Positions 8,769 through 16,061 of a stretch of 37,983 nucleotides of DNA are shown here, one piece after another. The stretch lies in assembly GCA_945787715.1 (NCBI GenBank), contig CALZJE010000033.1, forward strand, positions 1 to 37,983. The letters are read 5' to 3'. Made by a program: the position numbers and the translations under genes. Each line of letters begins with the position of its first letter. Position 1 is the stretch's first letter. This DNA is from an uncultured Ectothiorhodospiraceae bacterium. Lineage in GTDB: Bacteria; Pseudomonadota; Gammaproteobacteria; S012-40. The notes under the pieces were generated by a model, which was given only the letters and a program-made list of their open reading frames with translations, searched no databases and had not been told where the DNA came from.

Positions 8769-9404
8769 ATGTCAACCATATACAAAAAATCAGATATCTT
8801 GTTTGCCAGTCTGTTAACCATTATATGGTTTTGTGCAATGGTGTATGCATTTTGGTGGTTTCAATTTAAGGATCTACATACTTTTAGTAATGCCCCAATC
8901 AAAACACATGCTGAATTTGATACAGCGAGTCATGTACTACGGCTGCAACAAGAAATTACTGCAGAGTATCCTGCGCTATTTGAAAGTCAAAAGCCCGTTG
9001 TTTTTCACCTGCAGAACCCTGCATGCAATTGTAATCGCTTTAATAATTTACACTTACAAAAGGTTGTATCACAGTACTCGAACACTGGAGTACAGTTCAT
9101 TTCTCTAACGCCCTTAAATACATCTGATTTAGTGTTGAAACAAATGAAAATACTGACAGGCATTCAGCATATAGAACAAAATAAAAAATTGGAAAGATTG
9201 TTACAAGGTGTATCAGCACCAGCCGCTTTGGTGTTCGACGGCAAAGGTACGCTGAGTTATTTCGGTCCCTACAGTAATGGAGCGCTATGTTCAACAAAGA
9301 GCGGTCAGTATGTGGAAACCAGTTTGGACACACTACTGAAGGGAGAAACTGTTGTAAACGTAACCGATCAGGCGTTTGGTTGTTTTTGTGTGTGGGGAGC
9401 TTGA
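8769..9404 (+). CDS. membrane-anchored thioredoxin-like protein (DUF6436 type)
   Basis: Starting at ATG 8769 the protein has 211 residues. An in-frame GTG at 8664 would add 35 residues before the membrane helix and looks spurious. An N-terminal helix (about 10-33, rich in W/F/A) anchors it, leaving a periplasmic thioredoxin-like domain. Visible features are P-V-V-F-H-L-Q-N-P-A-C-N-C-N-R-F-N (a beta strand followed by a C-x-C pair where thioredoxins have CxxC), a cis-Pro-like S-A-P-A-A-L-V-F-D strand, G-P-Y-S-N-G-A-L-C, and the C-terminal F-G-C-F-C-V-W. This arrangement matches, from memory, the DUF6436 family of gammaproteobacteria. A redox or metal-handling role is inferred from the cysteines. 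It is monocistronic between a divergent TVP38-like gene and a chemotaxis receptor. Confidence 0.7.
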   Translation: MSTIYKKSDILFASLLTIIWFCAMVYAFWWFQFKDLHTFSNAPIKTHAEFDTASHVLRLQQEITAEYPALFESQKPVVFHLQNPACNCNRFNNLHLQKVVSQYSNTGVQFISLTPLNTSDLVLKQMKILTGIQHIEQNKKLERLLQGVSAPAALVFDGKGTLSYFGPYSNGALCSTKSGQYVETSLDTLLKGETVVNVTDQAFGCFCVWGA

Positions 9405-9600
9405 AATTTAGTCACCACTTTGAAGAAATTTATCCTTTGATGTTGTATTTGTAAGCCTCCACGAAGGAATTATCCTAACAAATAGTCAGAATTAAATGTT
9501 TAGTATTCGCTCAACTTTAAAATTAATACTGTCGATAAGGCCCATATTAAAGGTTGTTTACAAATCACGCAAAAAACCTTGAAGCTTATCAGGATTGGGT

Positions 9601-11136
9601 ATGAAGAATTTATTCAAATTAAAAAGAAAAGAAAATATGGAAACACAAGCATTCACGCTGAACAGTTTGCAATGCAAAACAGATAAATTTATGGTGGGCG
9701 TTTTATTTGCTCTTCTGGCATATTCTTTTGCGCTGGCCAGTTGGCATGACACCTGGAGTGAAGCCATCCTTATTGGTATGCCTTCAGCACTTGTCCCAGC
9801 ACTTTTAGCAATGAAATTAGCCGGTCACATAATAACAAGATGTAGCATTGCTGCTGCCTTCATGATTTTCTCTGCGCTGACAATTCATCAATCGCACGGT
9901 ATGATTGAGATGCATTTTATTATATTCGCACTGCTGGCGTTTTTGCTGGCTTATCGACACTGGATCCCTGTGGTTGTCGCTGCTGGCGTTATCGCTGTAC
10001 ATCATCTGGCGTTTAATTATATTCAAGTAGCTGGTTATGGTGTATATGTTTTTTCAAATAATACTGGCTACGATATTGTTCTTATTCATGCCGCTTTCGT
10101 AGTATTTGAAACCGCTATATTGGTTTATCTTGCTGTACAAAGTAACCAGGATGCACGCAAGACCGAAGTGATTCATGGCTTGAGTAATTTTTTATCCATT
10201 AAAAACGGTATTATTGATCTAACTGCCCGAGCAGCGGGTAATGATACCTTTACACACAGCTTTAACGAGTTCATGGAAACAACCAATCACGTAACTAACT
10301 CGTCATTGAATACCGCAAAAGAGGTGTTTGACACGGTTGAAACTATTTCCAGTATTACCAAGAAAGCCAATCAAGGAATGGTGGAACAACATAATCAGAT
10401 CGATTTGATCGCTACAGCAATTAACGAAATGTCCGCGACTATTCAGGAAGTTGCACGTAGTACTTCTGACGCGGCTTCTACCGCACAAAAATCACTGAAT
10501 GACGCTGAGGAAGGTAAAAATTCCGTAGATCAATCTGCAGATGGAATAACTAATCTCGACCGAGCGATTCAGCACTCAGCAAAAGCCATTGAGGAGGTTG
10601 AAAAAGACAGTGAGGAGATTGGTTCAGTCCTCGATGTTATTCGCGGCATAGCTGAACAAACCAATTTGTTGGCATTAAATGCAGCCATTGAAGCAGCGCG
10701 TGCCGGTGAACAAGGGCGTGGTTTTGCTGTGGTTGCTGATGAAGTTCGCACCCTTGCAAGCCGTACGCAGGAGTCAACGGAAGAAATTCAAAACATGATA
10801 GAGCGCCTGCAAACCGGATCACGTAATGCTGTTAGCACTATGGAATCTGGTAAAAAACAAATGCAAGATACGGTGGAAACCACTCTATCAGCACGGAGTA
10901 AACTCGATGCAATTGTCGATGGTGTGTATTCTATTAATGAAATGACCCATCAAATCGCGACTGCCACAGAACAGCAAAGTTTGGTGTCTGAAGAAATCAA
11001 CAAGAACATTGTCAACATCAATACAGTTTCAGAGGAAACTGCTAATGGTGCCCGGCAAAGCCAGGAAGCGTTGGAATCGTTACGGACTCAGGCAATTAAT
11101 ATGAAAGCATTAGTAGAAAAATTTAAGCTTGCATAG
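9601..11136 (+). CDS. methyl-accepting chemotaxis protein with polytopic membrane sensor
   Basis: From ATG 9601 (AGGA at 9591-9594) the protein has 511 residues; a TTG two codons upstream is less likely. The N-terminal ~190 residues contain about six transmembrane helices instead of the usual two flanking a periplasmic domain. They contain a motif rich in His and aromatics: [13 protein letters not shown] and V-H-H-L-A-F-N-Y. No clear HAMP domain follows. The cytoplasmic signalling hairpin is canonical, with tip [22 protein letters not shown] at about 347-368 and long flanking coiled coils containing methylation-type Gln/Glu pairs. It should dock CheA/CheW and bias flagellar or pilus motility. 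The ligand is unknown; the buried His residues hint at a metal, haem, pH or redox cue (inference). Confidence 0.9.
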   Translation: MKNLFKLKRKENMETQAFTLNSLQCKTDKFMVGVLFALLAYSFALASWHDTWSEAILIGMPSALVPALLAMKLAGHIITRCSIAAAFMIFSALTIHQSHGMIEMHFIIFALLAFLLAYRHWIPVVVAAGVIAVHHLAFNYIQVAGYGVYVFSNNTGYDIVLIHAAFVVFETAILVYLAVQSNQDARKTEVIHGLSNFLSIKNGIIDLTARAAGNDTFTHSFNEFMETTNHVTNSSLNTAKEVFDTVETISSITKKANQGMVEQHNQIDLIATAINEMSATIQEVARSTSDAASTAQKSLNDAEEGKNSVDQSADGITNLDRAIQHSAKAIEEVEKDSEEIGSVLDVIRGIAEQTNLLALNAAIEAARAGEQGRGFAVVADEVRTLASRTQESTEEIQNMIERLQTGSRNAVSTMESGKKQMQDTVETTLSARSKLDAIVDGVYSINEMTHQIATATEQQSLVSEEINKNIVNINTVSEETANGARQSQEALESLRTQAINMKALVEKFKLA

Positions 11137-11563
11137 GAAATCATTTTTACATTACACAACAAAACTTGAGTAGTTGCGAGATAAAGAGAATTAGTATTGC
11201 AAATATGGGGAAATGATTCATCTTAACAGCGAATATTCATTAGATGGGTGTGTGTCTTGAAATAATTTTTGAATTCAATCGCTGAGACTATATGCAAAAT
11301 TATAGTAGCTGAGTTGTATTCTATTCATTTATTTTCTAATAGTAAGTACACTTACTGAATTATAGTGTATAAGCTTTTCGGGATACATCTACTCTAGACC
11401 ACTGTGTAGGAGGGTTGAGGATTACATGTGGATTAATAGGGGCGGGGTCGACTTGTTTAGTCGGATAACCGCCCACTTTTTCAATGCAGTTTCCCATTAA
11501 GAGCGAAGCGTTTATGCGGTGTCGGGCAATAGGAATTTTGCATGTAGTAACACACATACATGG
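11137..11563. other. intergenic stretch, no supported gene
   Basis: The first part is AT-rich. From about 11380 to 11560 base composition becomes clearly more G+C-rich (GGGGCGGGG and GCGGTGTCGGGC runs). A 65-codon minus-strand ORF fills that patch but has no RBS and no recognisable sequence. The composition change suggests a remnant of foreign DNA, which I cannot identify. Confidence 0.4.
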
Positions 11564-11938
11564 TTAGGAAGAGATCCAATTTCTCGCATCTTCCAGGCAT
11601 TCGAAGATATTAAATACCCAAGTAGAATGCAATTTTTTAGATGTTTCAATGTATTCATTGCCTAGCTCTATCAATCGATTGTCTGTGGATATTAATGCAA
11701 TCTTCATCCCTGGTATCGATGCACTGGCTGCCTTATCAATGCTGGCAGGAATCTTTACTTCTTTAGACACTAAATTTATTTCATTAACGTCTAAATAGTC
11801 GCAAACCTGATATTTTGCATCGTAGAATCTTGAATCGCTGTACAATTCATCATTGCTCTGCCTAACCTCGTCTAGGGTAAGCGTGTCATAAAATCGTAGG
11901 TAGACTCCTTTTTCTTCCCATTTAATGGTATAAGCCAT
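11564..11938 (-). CDS. SpoIIAA/STAS-like small cytoplasmic protein
   Basis: A 124-residue protein beginning M-A-Y-T-I-K-W-E-E-K-G-V-Y-L-R-F with a well-placed GGA(A) ribosome binding site. The pattern fits the SpoIIAA-like (STAS/SEC14-type) family of unknown function seen as 120-125-residue proteins in many gammaproteobacteria: a beta strand, then 'G D L T x-E-E' helix-type spacing (here D-T-L-T-L-D-E-V-R), Y-Q-V-C-D-Y-L-D-V strand, a helix, K-I-A-L-I-S-T-D strand and W-V-F-N-I-F-E-C-L-E-D-A-R-N-W at the C-terminus. No catalytic or phosphorylatable Ser motif could be assigned. It stands alone, next to long non-coding stretches on both sides. The fold call is moderate; function unknown. Confidence 0.65.
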   Translation of the reverse strand: MAYTIKWEEKGVYLRFYDTLTLDEVRQSNDELYSDSRFYDAKYQVCDYLDVNEINLVSKEVKIPASIDKAASASIPGMKIALISTDNRLIELGNEYIETSKKLHSTWVFNIFECLEDARNWISS

Positions 11939-12434
11939 TTGCTTTTCCTCGTGTTTTCGATAACCAGAAATTTATAGCAGGGTAATAACTTGACGACAAC
12001 GCTTTAAGTGTAATTATCACTAATTTTGTAGTGGTTGACTATTTTTTATCATCTAATAATTCAATGTTTCTACAATATTAAGTTACCTGCATGTGATTGC
12101 TTGTAACATACTGGAGTAACGTGATTCTTTGTGAGCATTATTGTTTCGCATACTACGTCTATTGATTTAACGCTGCTTCATAATCTCATATTAGTGTATA
12201 TAAATGTGAAAATGAAAAGTTTTATACTTGTGATAGTCATTATCAGTTTAAAATTAGGCAGACCATGCGTGATCGACTGCTTTTCCCAGATTAATTCAGT
12301 AACTGGATTAATCACAAAATGACATTCGTACCATACAGAAACAACTATTCAATTTAATTTCTGAGTTAAATTATAGGTTATTCTATCAATGAAACAAACA
12401 AGAATAAAAAACGATGAATTGAACTCAGGAGTTA
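11939..12434. other. intergenic stretch upstream of ppk2
   Basis: AT-rich, no supported gene. A 63-codon plus-strand ORF at 12131 lacks an RBS and looks like low-complexity chance sequence. A 9-bp imperfect hairpin (GATTAATTC / GGATTAATC, about 12288-12312) lies before the ppk2 promoter; it has no T-run. Confidence 0.5.
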
Positions 12435-12464
12435 TTGGTAGCGTTATCAAAGTAGCGTTATAAT
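12435..12464 (+). promoter_or_regulatory. putative sigma70 promoter of the PPK2 gene
   Basis: TTGGTA (12435-12440) and a consensus TATAAT (12459-12464) are spaced by 18 bases, 34 bases before the ATG at 12499. The -10 box is perfect, the -35 moderate. Confidence 0.55.
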
Positions 12465-12498
12465 AAATTGATAGGCGATATCAAACGAGGGGTGAAAT

Positions 12499-13374
12499 AT
12501 GACTGACGCAGATTTACTTGAGAAAATTGGTCTGAAAAAGCCGGAAATACAGGTCGATGAAGAATCGGAAAAAGTTGTACAGCAAAAAGCCATCAGCAGA
12601 TATAAAGACGATCAGAAACTCAAACCGTATCAGGCAGAACTGATACGCTTGCAAAAATATCTTGAAGATCAACAGCAGCGCATGATTATCGTGTTTGAGG
12701 GCCGGGATGCTGCAGGAAAAGGCGGAACAATTCGTCGTGTTACGCGTTATATGAATGAAAAGCATTACCGTGTCGTCGCCCTGGGAAAACCCACTGAAGA
12801 TCAGCGGACGCAATGGTATTTTCAAAAATATGTTTCTCAATTTCCTCGCGGCGGGGAAATCGTACTTTTTGACCGTAGCTGGTATAACCGTGCAATGGTC
12901 GAGCGTGTATTTGGTTTTTGTACCGAAACAGAGTATGAAAATTTTATGCGCGGTGTAGTAGGATTTGAGCGTGATCTTGTCCGACAAGGTACGATTTTAC
13001 TCAAGTTGTATTTCAGTGTTACCAAAGAAGAACAGGCACGACGATTCGACAGGAGAGCCACCGATCCATTGCGCCAATGGAAATTAAGTGAAGTGGATTT
13101 GCAAGCACAAGAACGTTGGGATGACTTCACTAATGTCAAATACGAAATGTTGAAAAAAACCCACACCATAGATGCAGCCTGGTCAGTTATACGTTCAAAT
13201 GACAAACAAATGGCAAGACTGAATGCCATTAAAGTCATACTCAATTCGGTACCTTATCCACGATTGGATGCATCTCTAGATTACAAACCTGATCCGAATG
13301 TTGTTATTTCTGGCGCACGAGAATTGGAAAAAATGGAAGCACAACGTATTGAGAAAGGCCATTTTGTCAGTTGA
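12499..13374 (+). CDS. ppk2: polyphosphate kinase 2 (PPK2 family)
   Basis: A 291-residue single-domain PPK2, a cytoplasmic P-loop kinase that transfers phosphate between inorganic polyphosphate and nucleoside diphosphates. The N-terminal ~60 residues are charged. Walker A is F-E-G-R-D-A-A-G-K-G-G (about 66-76), Walker B lies in I-V-L-F-D-R-S-W-Y-N-R (121-131), and the lid region contains R-R-A-T-D-P-L-R-Q-W-K-L-S. G-K-P-T-E and Q-W-Y-F-Q-K-Y are also family hallmarks. Length and the D-L-V-R-Q-G-T-I-L-L-K-L-Y-F block fit the nucleoside-diphosphate (class I) group. A GAGGGG ribosome binding site and a good promoter precede it. No ppk1 or ppx lies nearby. Direction of catalysis (polyP use or synthesis) cannot be read from sequence. 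Confidence 0.92.
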   Translation: MTDADLLEKIGLKKPEIQVDEESEKVVQQKAISRYKDDQKLKPYQAELIRLQKYLEDQQQRMIIVFEGRDAAGKGGTIRRVTRYMNEKHYRVVALGKPTEDQRTQWYFQKYVSQFPRGGEIVLFDRSWYNRAMVERVFGFCTETEYENFMRGVVGFERDLVRQGTILLKLYFSVTKEEQARRFDRRATDPLRQWKLSEVDLQAQERWDDFTNVKYEMLKKTHTIDAAWSVIRSNDKQMARLNAIKVILNSVPYPRLDASLDYKPDPNVVISGARELEKMEAQRIEKGHFVS

Positions 13375-13692
13375 TTATTGACATAATGTCCAGCATTCAA
13401 AAAGGCAGATAATGTTGTAGAGGTGATTGCTCCTGTCGGTACTTTCTATAAGGTAAGTTCAGAGCTATCTAAGGAGGCGCCTAATAATAAAAACTATATT
13501 AATAAAAGCTGATGAGTGATGTGTTTGATCGTCATCACTGTCTTCCTACGTTAGTTAGTATTTTTGGTGTACTAAAATAGTGAGTCGGTTAGCATAGCAT
13601 AGGATAGTTCAATCAATTAGGGGATGTAATTTTGAAAAAAACACGTTTCTTTATTTTAAAAATCTTTTGAAGTTCTCTTTAACTGGGAGTAT
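13375..13692. other. intergenic stretch after ppk2
   Basis: AT-rich, no gene seen on either strand; only short ORFs without RBS. No convincing terminator follows ppk2 directly. Confidence 0.5.
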
Positions 13693-14019
13693 TCAAAATG
13701 TTTTGCAATATTTTGTTGAAAATTGCTTTATGATTTTGGCTTGATCGTAAAAACCAAAAACACTATGATTTTTAGGATTTGTTTTCCTTTTTCTCAAGTT
13801 CTGAGTGGGCATGAATAAAAAAGGGGAGCCTATGCTCCCCTTGTTTTCCTCTTTTTCGTTGTCATCCTCAAACTCATCGAACCACTCATCGATGGCACTA
13901 TTAGTCGAGAGACGTGTCCGCACGCGTTGCCCGGTTTTAGATTTTATGTGCGGTCCTCCCTTTCGTAGTAGTGGGGATCGGGCCACTGGATTTCTTATGG
14001 TTACACTTGCTTTTGGCAT
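13693..14019 (-). CDS. small basic/acidic protein whose frame runs through an intrinsic terminator (non-stop mRNA candidate)
   Basis: ATG at 14019 has AAAAGGAG seven bases upstream, an excellent RBS; an upstream in-frame ATG (14058) has none. The first ~40 residues are basic (R-N-P-V-A-R-S-P-L-L-R-K-G-G-P-H-I-K-S-K), and residues 41-60 are strongly acidic (D-E-W-F-D-E-F-E-D-D). At codons 60-66 the DNA forms a 9-bp GC-rich hairpin plus T6 (13817-13842), and no stop codon precedes it. The frame stays open 40 more codons, to a TGA at 13693. Most transcripts should therefore end without a stop codon after ~67 codons. arfA of gammaproteobacteria and brfA of Bacillus, ribosome-rescue factors, are built this way. 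Similarity to ArfA itself is faint (S-P-L-x-R followed by a Lys/Gly/Arg stretch). It lies on the same strand downstream of the RES/Xre pair. Function otherwise unknown. Confidence 0.65.
   Translation of the reverse strand: MPKASVTIRNPVARSPLLRKGGPHIKSKTGQRVRTRLSTNSAIDEWFDEFEDDNEKEENKGSIGSPFLFMPTQNLRKRKTNPKNHSVFGFYDQAKIIKQFSTKYCKTF
13817..13842 (-). terminator. intrinsic terminator inside the coding frame
   Basis: On the minus strand AAGGGGAGC, loop ATAG, GCTCCCCTT, then TTTTATT; the T-run counts six in a row with the stem's last two. The stem is 9 bp and perfect. It is better placed for minus- than plus-strand transcription because the uninterrupted T-run is on the minus strand, though the other side (TTGTTTTCC) might also work weakly. 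Confidence 0.85.
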
Positions 14020-14038
14020 AGTGATTCTCCTTTTAATG

Positions 14039-14152
14039 TTAACCTTTAACGCACACAATTTGTTCCAGTGTACGTACGATTTCTATCAGATTGTTCTGAA
14101 CTTCCATCACTTTATTGATGTCTTTTTAGGTTGCTGGGATTAGATCGATCAT
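14039..14152 (-). pseudogene. short ORF interrupted by an in-frame TAA
   Basis: Between the RES toxin and the stop-less gene, ATG 14152 with AAGGAT upstream opens eight codons (MIDLIPAT), then TAA (14126-14128). The same frame then continues for 28 codons (K-D-I-N-K-V-M-E-V-Q-N-N-L-I-E-I-V-R...) to a second TAA at 14039-14041. The second part looks like an amphipathic helix. It could be a small gene with a nonsense mutation, or a 22-25-residue peptide starting at an internal GTG or ATG. It ends 20 bases before the next ATG, as expected within an operon. Identity unknown. Confidence 0.35.
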
Positions 14153-14197
14153 TTATTTATCCTTAGGACATTTGATACCTTCTGTTTGTTCCTCAAC

Positions 14198-14890
14198 CTA
14201 CAAAAAACTCACGATAGCAATAACTTCCCCGGGCTGACGCTCAACGGTTACGCTATGTGTATGTGGATCAAACTCATAGCTTAAATAGCAATGCAAGCGT
14301 GTGTTGCTCAATATTTCTTTACGGAACACAACAACATTTTCTCCGTTGTGGAAACGAGCCGACGGGGCAATCAAACCTGGGTGACCTTCGCGTTGGAGGC
14401 GAAGAGCAATCTGCTGCGTAAAATTATAATCACTAGCTATCAATTCTGGATACTGAGTTTCCTTGCCGGATAGATTTATTAACAACGCGCGGCAATGGAT
14501 ATCATAAACGGCTCGTTCGCGATAGACGATCTCATTAAGCCCTTCTATTTGTAATTCACTTTTTATCATGTGATAGGCGGTTTCATAGATCGTGGTATCA
14601 AGAGTCACGGCGCCATACCAGACGGGAAACGTACCATCACCGAACCGAGTGTTTAAATACGGTTCGTGGGTAAAAGGATATTCAATCGCTGTTGTGTAGT
14701 GAAAAGCGCGATCTGTCATAGTGGGTGAAACGTCTTTTTTAACTTCGCTTTCAAGTTCTCTTGCCAGATTTGAGAGCGCTTCATCACCTTCCGAGAGGTC
14801 ATCAAAAAGATCTTCACTGATTCGCAATGAAACAATATTTCGTTTAACTGATCCGTTGAGATCCCGGTTGCAGGTTAATAAGTCATCCAT
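14198..14890 (-). CDS. RES-domain toxin (NAD+ phosphorylase type)
   Basis: A 230-residue RES-family protein, the toxin half of a Xre/RES type II toxin-antitoxin module. Known RES toxins degrade cellular NAD+ with phosphate. The N-terminal ~70 residues are a charged extension. The RES core follows, with R-F-G-D-G-T-F-P-V-W-Y-G-A (conserved Arg and Tyr of the active site), T-T-I-Y-E-T-A-Y-H, and near the C-terminus H-P-G-L-I-A-P-S-A-R-F-H-N-G-E-N-V-V-V-F-R, the typical Ser/Asn closing motif. It starts 11 bases after the antitoxin stop, so the two are co-transcribed. Length is at the upper end for the family because of the N-terminal extension. No truncation is visible, so it is probably active. 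Confidence 0.85.
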   Translation of the reverse strand: MDDLLTCNRDLNGSVKRNIVSLRISEDLFDDLSEGDEALSNLARELESEVKKDVSPTMTDRAFHYTTAIEYPFTHEPYLNTRFGDGTFPVWYGAVTLDTTIYETAYHMIKSELQIEGLNEIVYRERAVYDIHCRALLINLSGKETQYPELIASDYNFTQQIALRLQREGHPGLIAPSARFHNGENVVVFRKEILSNTRLHCYLSYEFDPHTHSVTVERQPGEVIAIVSFL

Positions 14891-14901
14891 GTGATACGGG
14901 T

Positions 14902-15321
14902 TTATTGTCCTCGGAGAAAATCAAGATAACGAGCAACACGCGCAACGCCGACTAAACCCTGTTCTTTCATCACATCAACCGGTGTTTGACCATTAAATAT
15001 TTGATTGCGCCGATTCACCCAGCTATAGCGTAATGATTCATTCTTAGGATAGAGTAAGCGCAGTGCTTTATGACAGGAAAGTAGCCAGCCCACGCGGTCT
15101 CTGACATCACGTGAAGCAGGAAGGGGAGAGGCGGCATTGCGATATTTATTCAATAGGGATCGACTGGATTCACTTAATCCTAACAAATTTAGCTGAGTTG
15201 CATTATCTAGTTCCCACAATTCAAACAGTTTGGTTATTAACTTGGCTGCTTTTTTTCGGTTCTCGGGGCTATTTAGATCAATATCTGTTCGGGAATCGAT
15301 GAAATTTGGTTGAAATGACAT
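14902..15321 (-). CDS. MbcA/ParS/Xre-type antitoxin of RES toxin
   Basis: A 139-residue protein. The N-terminal ~85 residues are helical and in the position of the Xre-like DNA-binding part (A-T-Q-L-N-L-L-G-L-S-E-S-S-R-S-L-L helix-turn-helix-like segment). The C-terminal ~55 residues match the DUF2384 toxin-binding domain: H-K-A-L-R-L-L-Y-P, W-V-N-R-R-N-Q-I-F-N-G-Q-T-P-V-D-V-M and G-L-V-G-V-A-R-V-A-R-Y-L-D. It precedes the RES toxin by 11 bases, the standard order. GAGGA lies eight bases before the ATG. Such antitoxins bind their own promoter; an AT-rich region with repeated TATATA blocks lies directly upstream (15373-15401). Confidence 0.85.
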   Translation of the reverse strand: MSFQPNFIDSRTDIDLNSPENRKKAAKLITKLFELWELDNATQLNLLGLSESSRSLLNKYRNAASPLPASRDVRDRVGWLLSCHKALRLLYPKNESLRYSWVNRRNQIFNGQTPVDVMKEQGLVGVARVARYLDFLRGQ

Positions 15322-15354
15322 TGACGTATCCTCTTATGACTCCTACTTGTTTAA

Positions 15355-15385
15355 ATTATAGCTTAAAAAGGGTATATATAAACAA
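15355..15385 (-). promoter_or_regulatory. putative promoter/operator of the Xre-RES operon
   Basis: On the minus strand TTGTTT (15380-15385) and a consensus TATAAT (15355-15360) are 19 bases apart, about 34 bases before the ATG. TATATA blocks around 15374-15400 flank it symmetrically and could be an autoregulatory operator. The -35 and spacing are poor, so this is tentative. Confidence 0.4.
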
Positions 15386-15928
15386 ATAATGTATATAAAT
15401 AATCATCGGAAGTATGCGTGAATGCTTTAATTAAGATTATTGAATAAAAGAATATCGGAAAAAACGATAATAAACAATAAGGTATAATAAACATTATAAC
15501 ATATATTGATATGCGCTAAAGGTTGTAAACAATTGCTGATGATCTGCATTAATTGTCTGGCTGGTGTTGCTACTCAAAAACCAGAGCTACTCAAAACCAG
15601 AGCTACTTAAAACCAGAGCTACTTAAAACCAGAGCTGCGGAAGAGAACTGATATTGACAATGCTGCTCATCGCTGCCCATGGATTAGGAAATTATTTCAT
15701 TTCGACAGCTGAAGGTATGAGAGTGATGGCAAGAGCGTGTGGTGTATTCGCATTTTAGTCAATTTAACAAAGATAATCTGGTGACTTTTGATCGTTGGAT
15801 AGCTGACTTCTCGACGCTGAGAGAATCATCCAAAAGTTCTGGTAGTCAGTTGCTGTGTTCGTTTTTATTACTTAAACAAAAAAACTACCTTTCGCTTTAA
15901 CTCCCTCTCTTTAAGCATTAATTCTATT
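15386..15928. other. intergenic stretch with tandem repeats and possible gene debris
   Basis: No intact gene. It contains the 4 x 16-bp tandem array at 15571-15635. Two overlapping short frames between about 15660 and 15900 read like natural protein (L-L-I-A-A-H-G-L-G-N-Y-F, then shifted Y-S-H-F-S-Q-F-N-K-D-N-L-V-T-F-D-R-W), which would suit a frameshifted remnant of a lost gene. I cannot name it. Confidence 0.4.
15571..15635 (+). repeat. four tandem copies of a 16-bp unit
   Basis: Units are TACTCAAAAACCAGAGC (17 bp), TACTCAAAACCAGAGC, TACTTAAAACCAGAGC and TACTTAAAACCAGAGC. Copies 3 and 4 are identical. They abut without spacers, so this is not a CRISPR array; replication slippage is the likely origin. 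Confidence 0.9.
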
Positions 15929-15948
15929 GCCTTATCTTGTTATAAGGC
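15929..15948. promoter_or_regulatory. inverted repeat upstream of the amino-acid catabolic operon
   Basis: GCCTTAT, 6-base spacer, ATAAGGC: a perfect 7-bp inverted repeat about 115 bases before the GTG start at 16062. Its position suits an operator for a dimeric regulator of the operon; no regulator gene lies nearby. Confidence 0.4.
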
Positions 15949-16061
15949 GTAACTTTATAAATGTAACTGTGAACTGTAGTTGTGTGAAATCGTTGAAAAT
16001 TTCATCATGGTTTTACGCTACTTGCTATTGTAGTCAGCGAGTTGATTAGCGGGAGGTATTC

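Noticed and set aside
11360-11557. 65-codon minus-strand ORF in a G+C-rich patch
   Set aside because: No RBS or recognisable family; reported only as possible foreign debris.
12131-12322. 63-codon plus-strand ORF before ppk2
   Set aside because: No RBS and a composition typical of AT-rich non-coding DNA.
13805-14143. 112-codon plus-strand ORF opposite the stop-less gene
   Set aside because: It is the antisense shadow of the minus-strand ORF and terminator, without an RBS; its acidic codons mirror as Ser runs.
15571-15635. Possible CRISPR array
   Set aside because: The 16-bp units abut with no spacers and are too short and too few; no cas genes are present.
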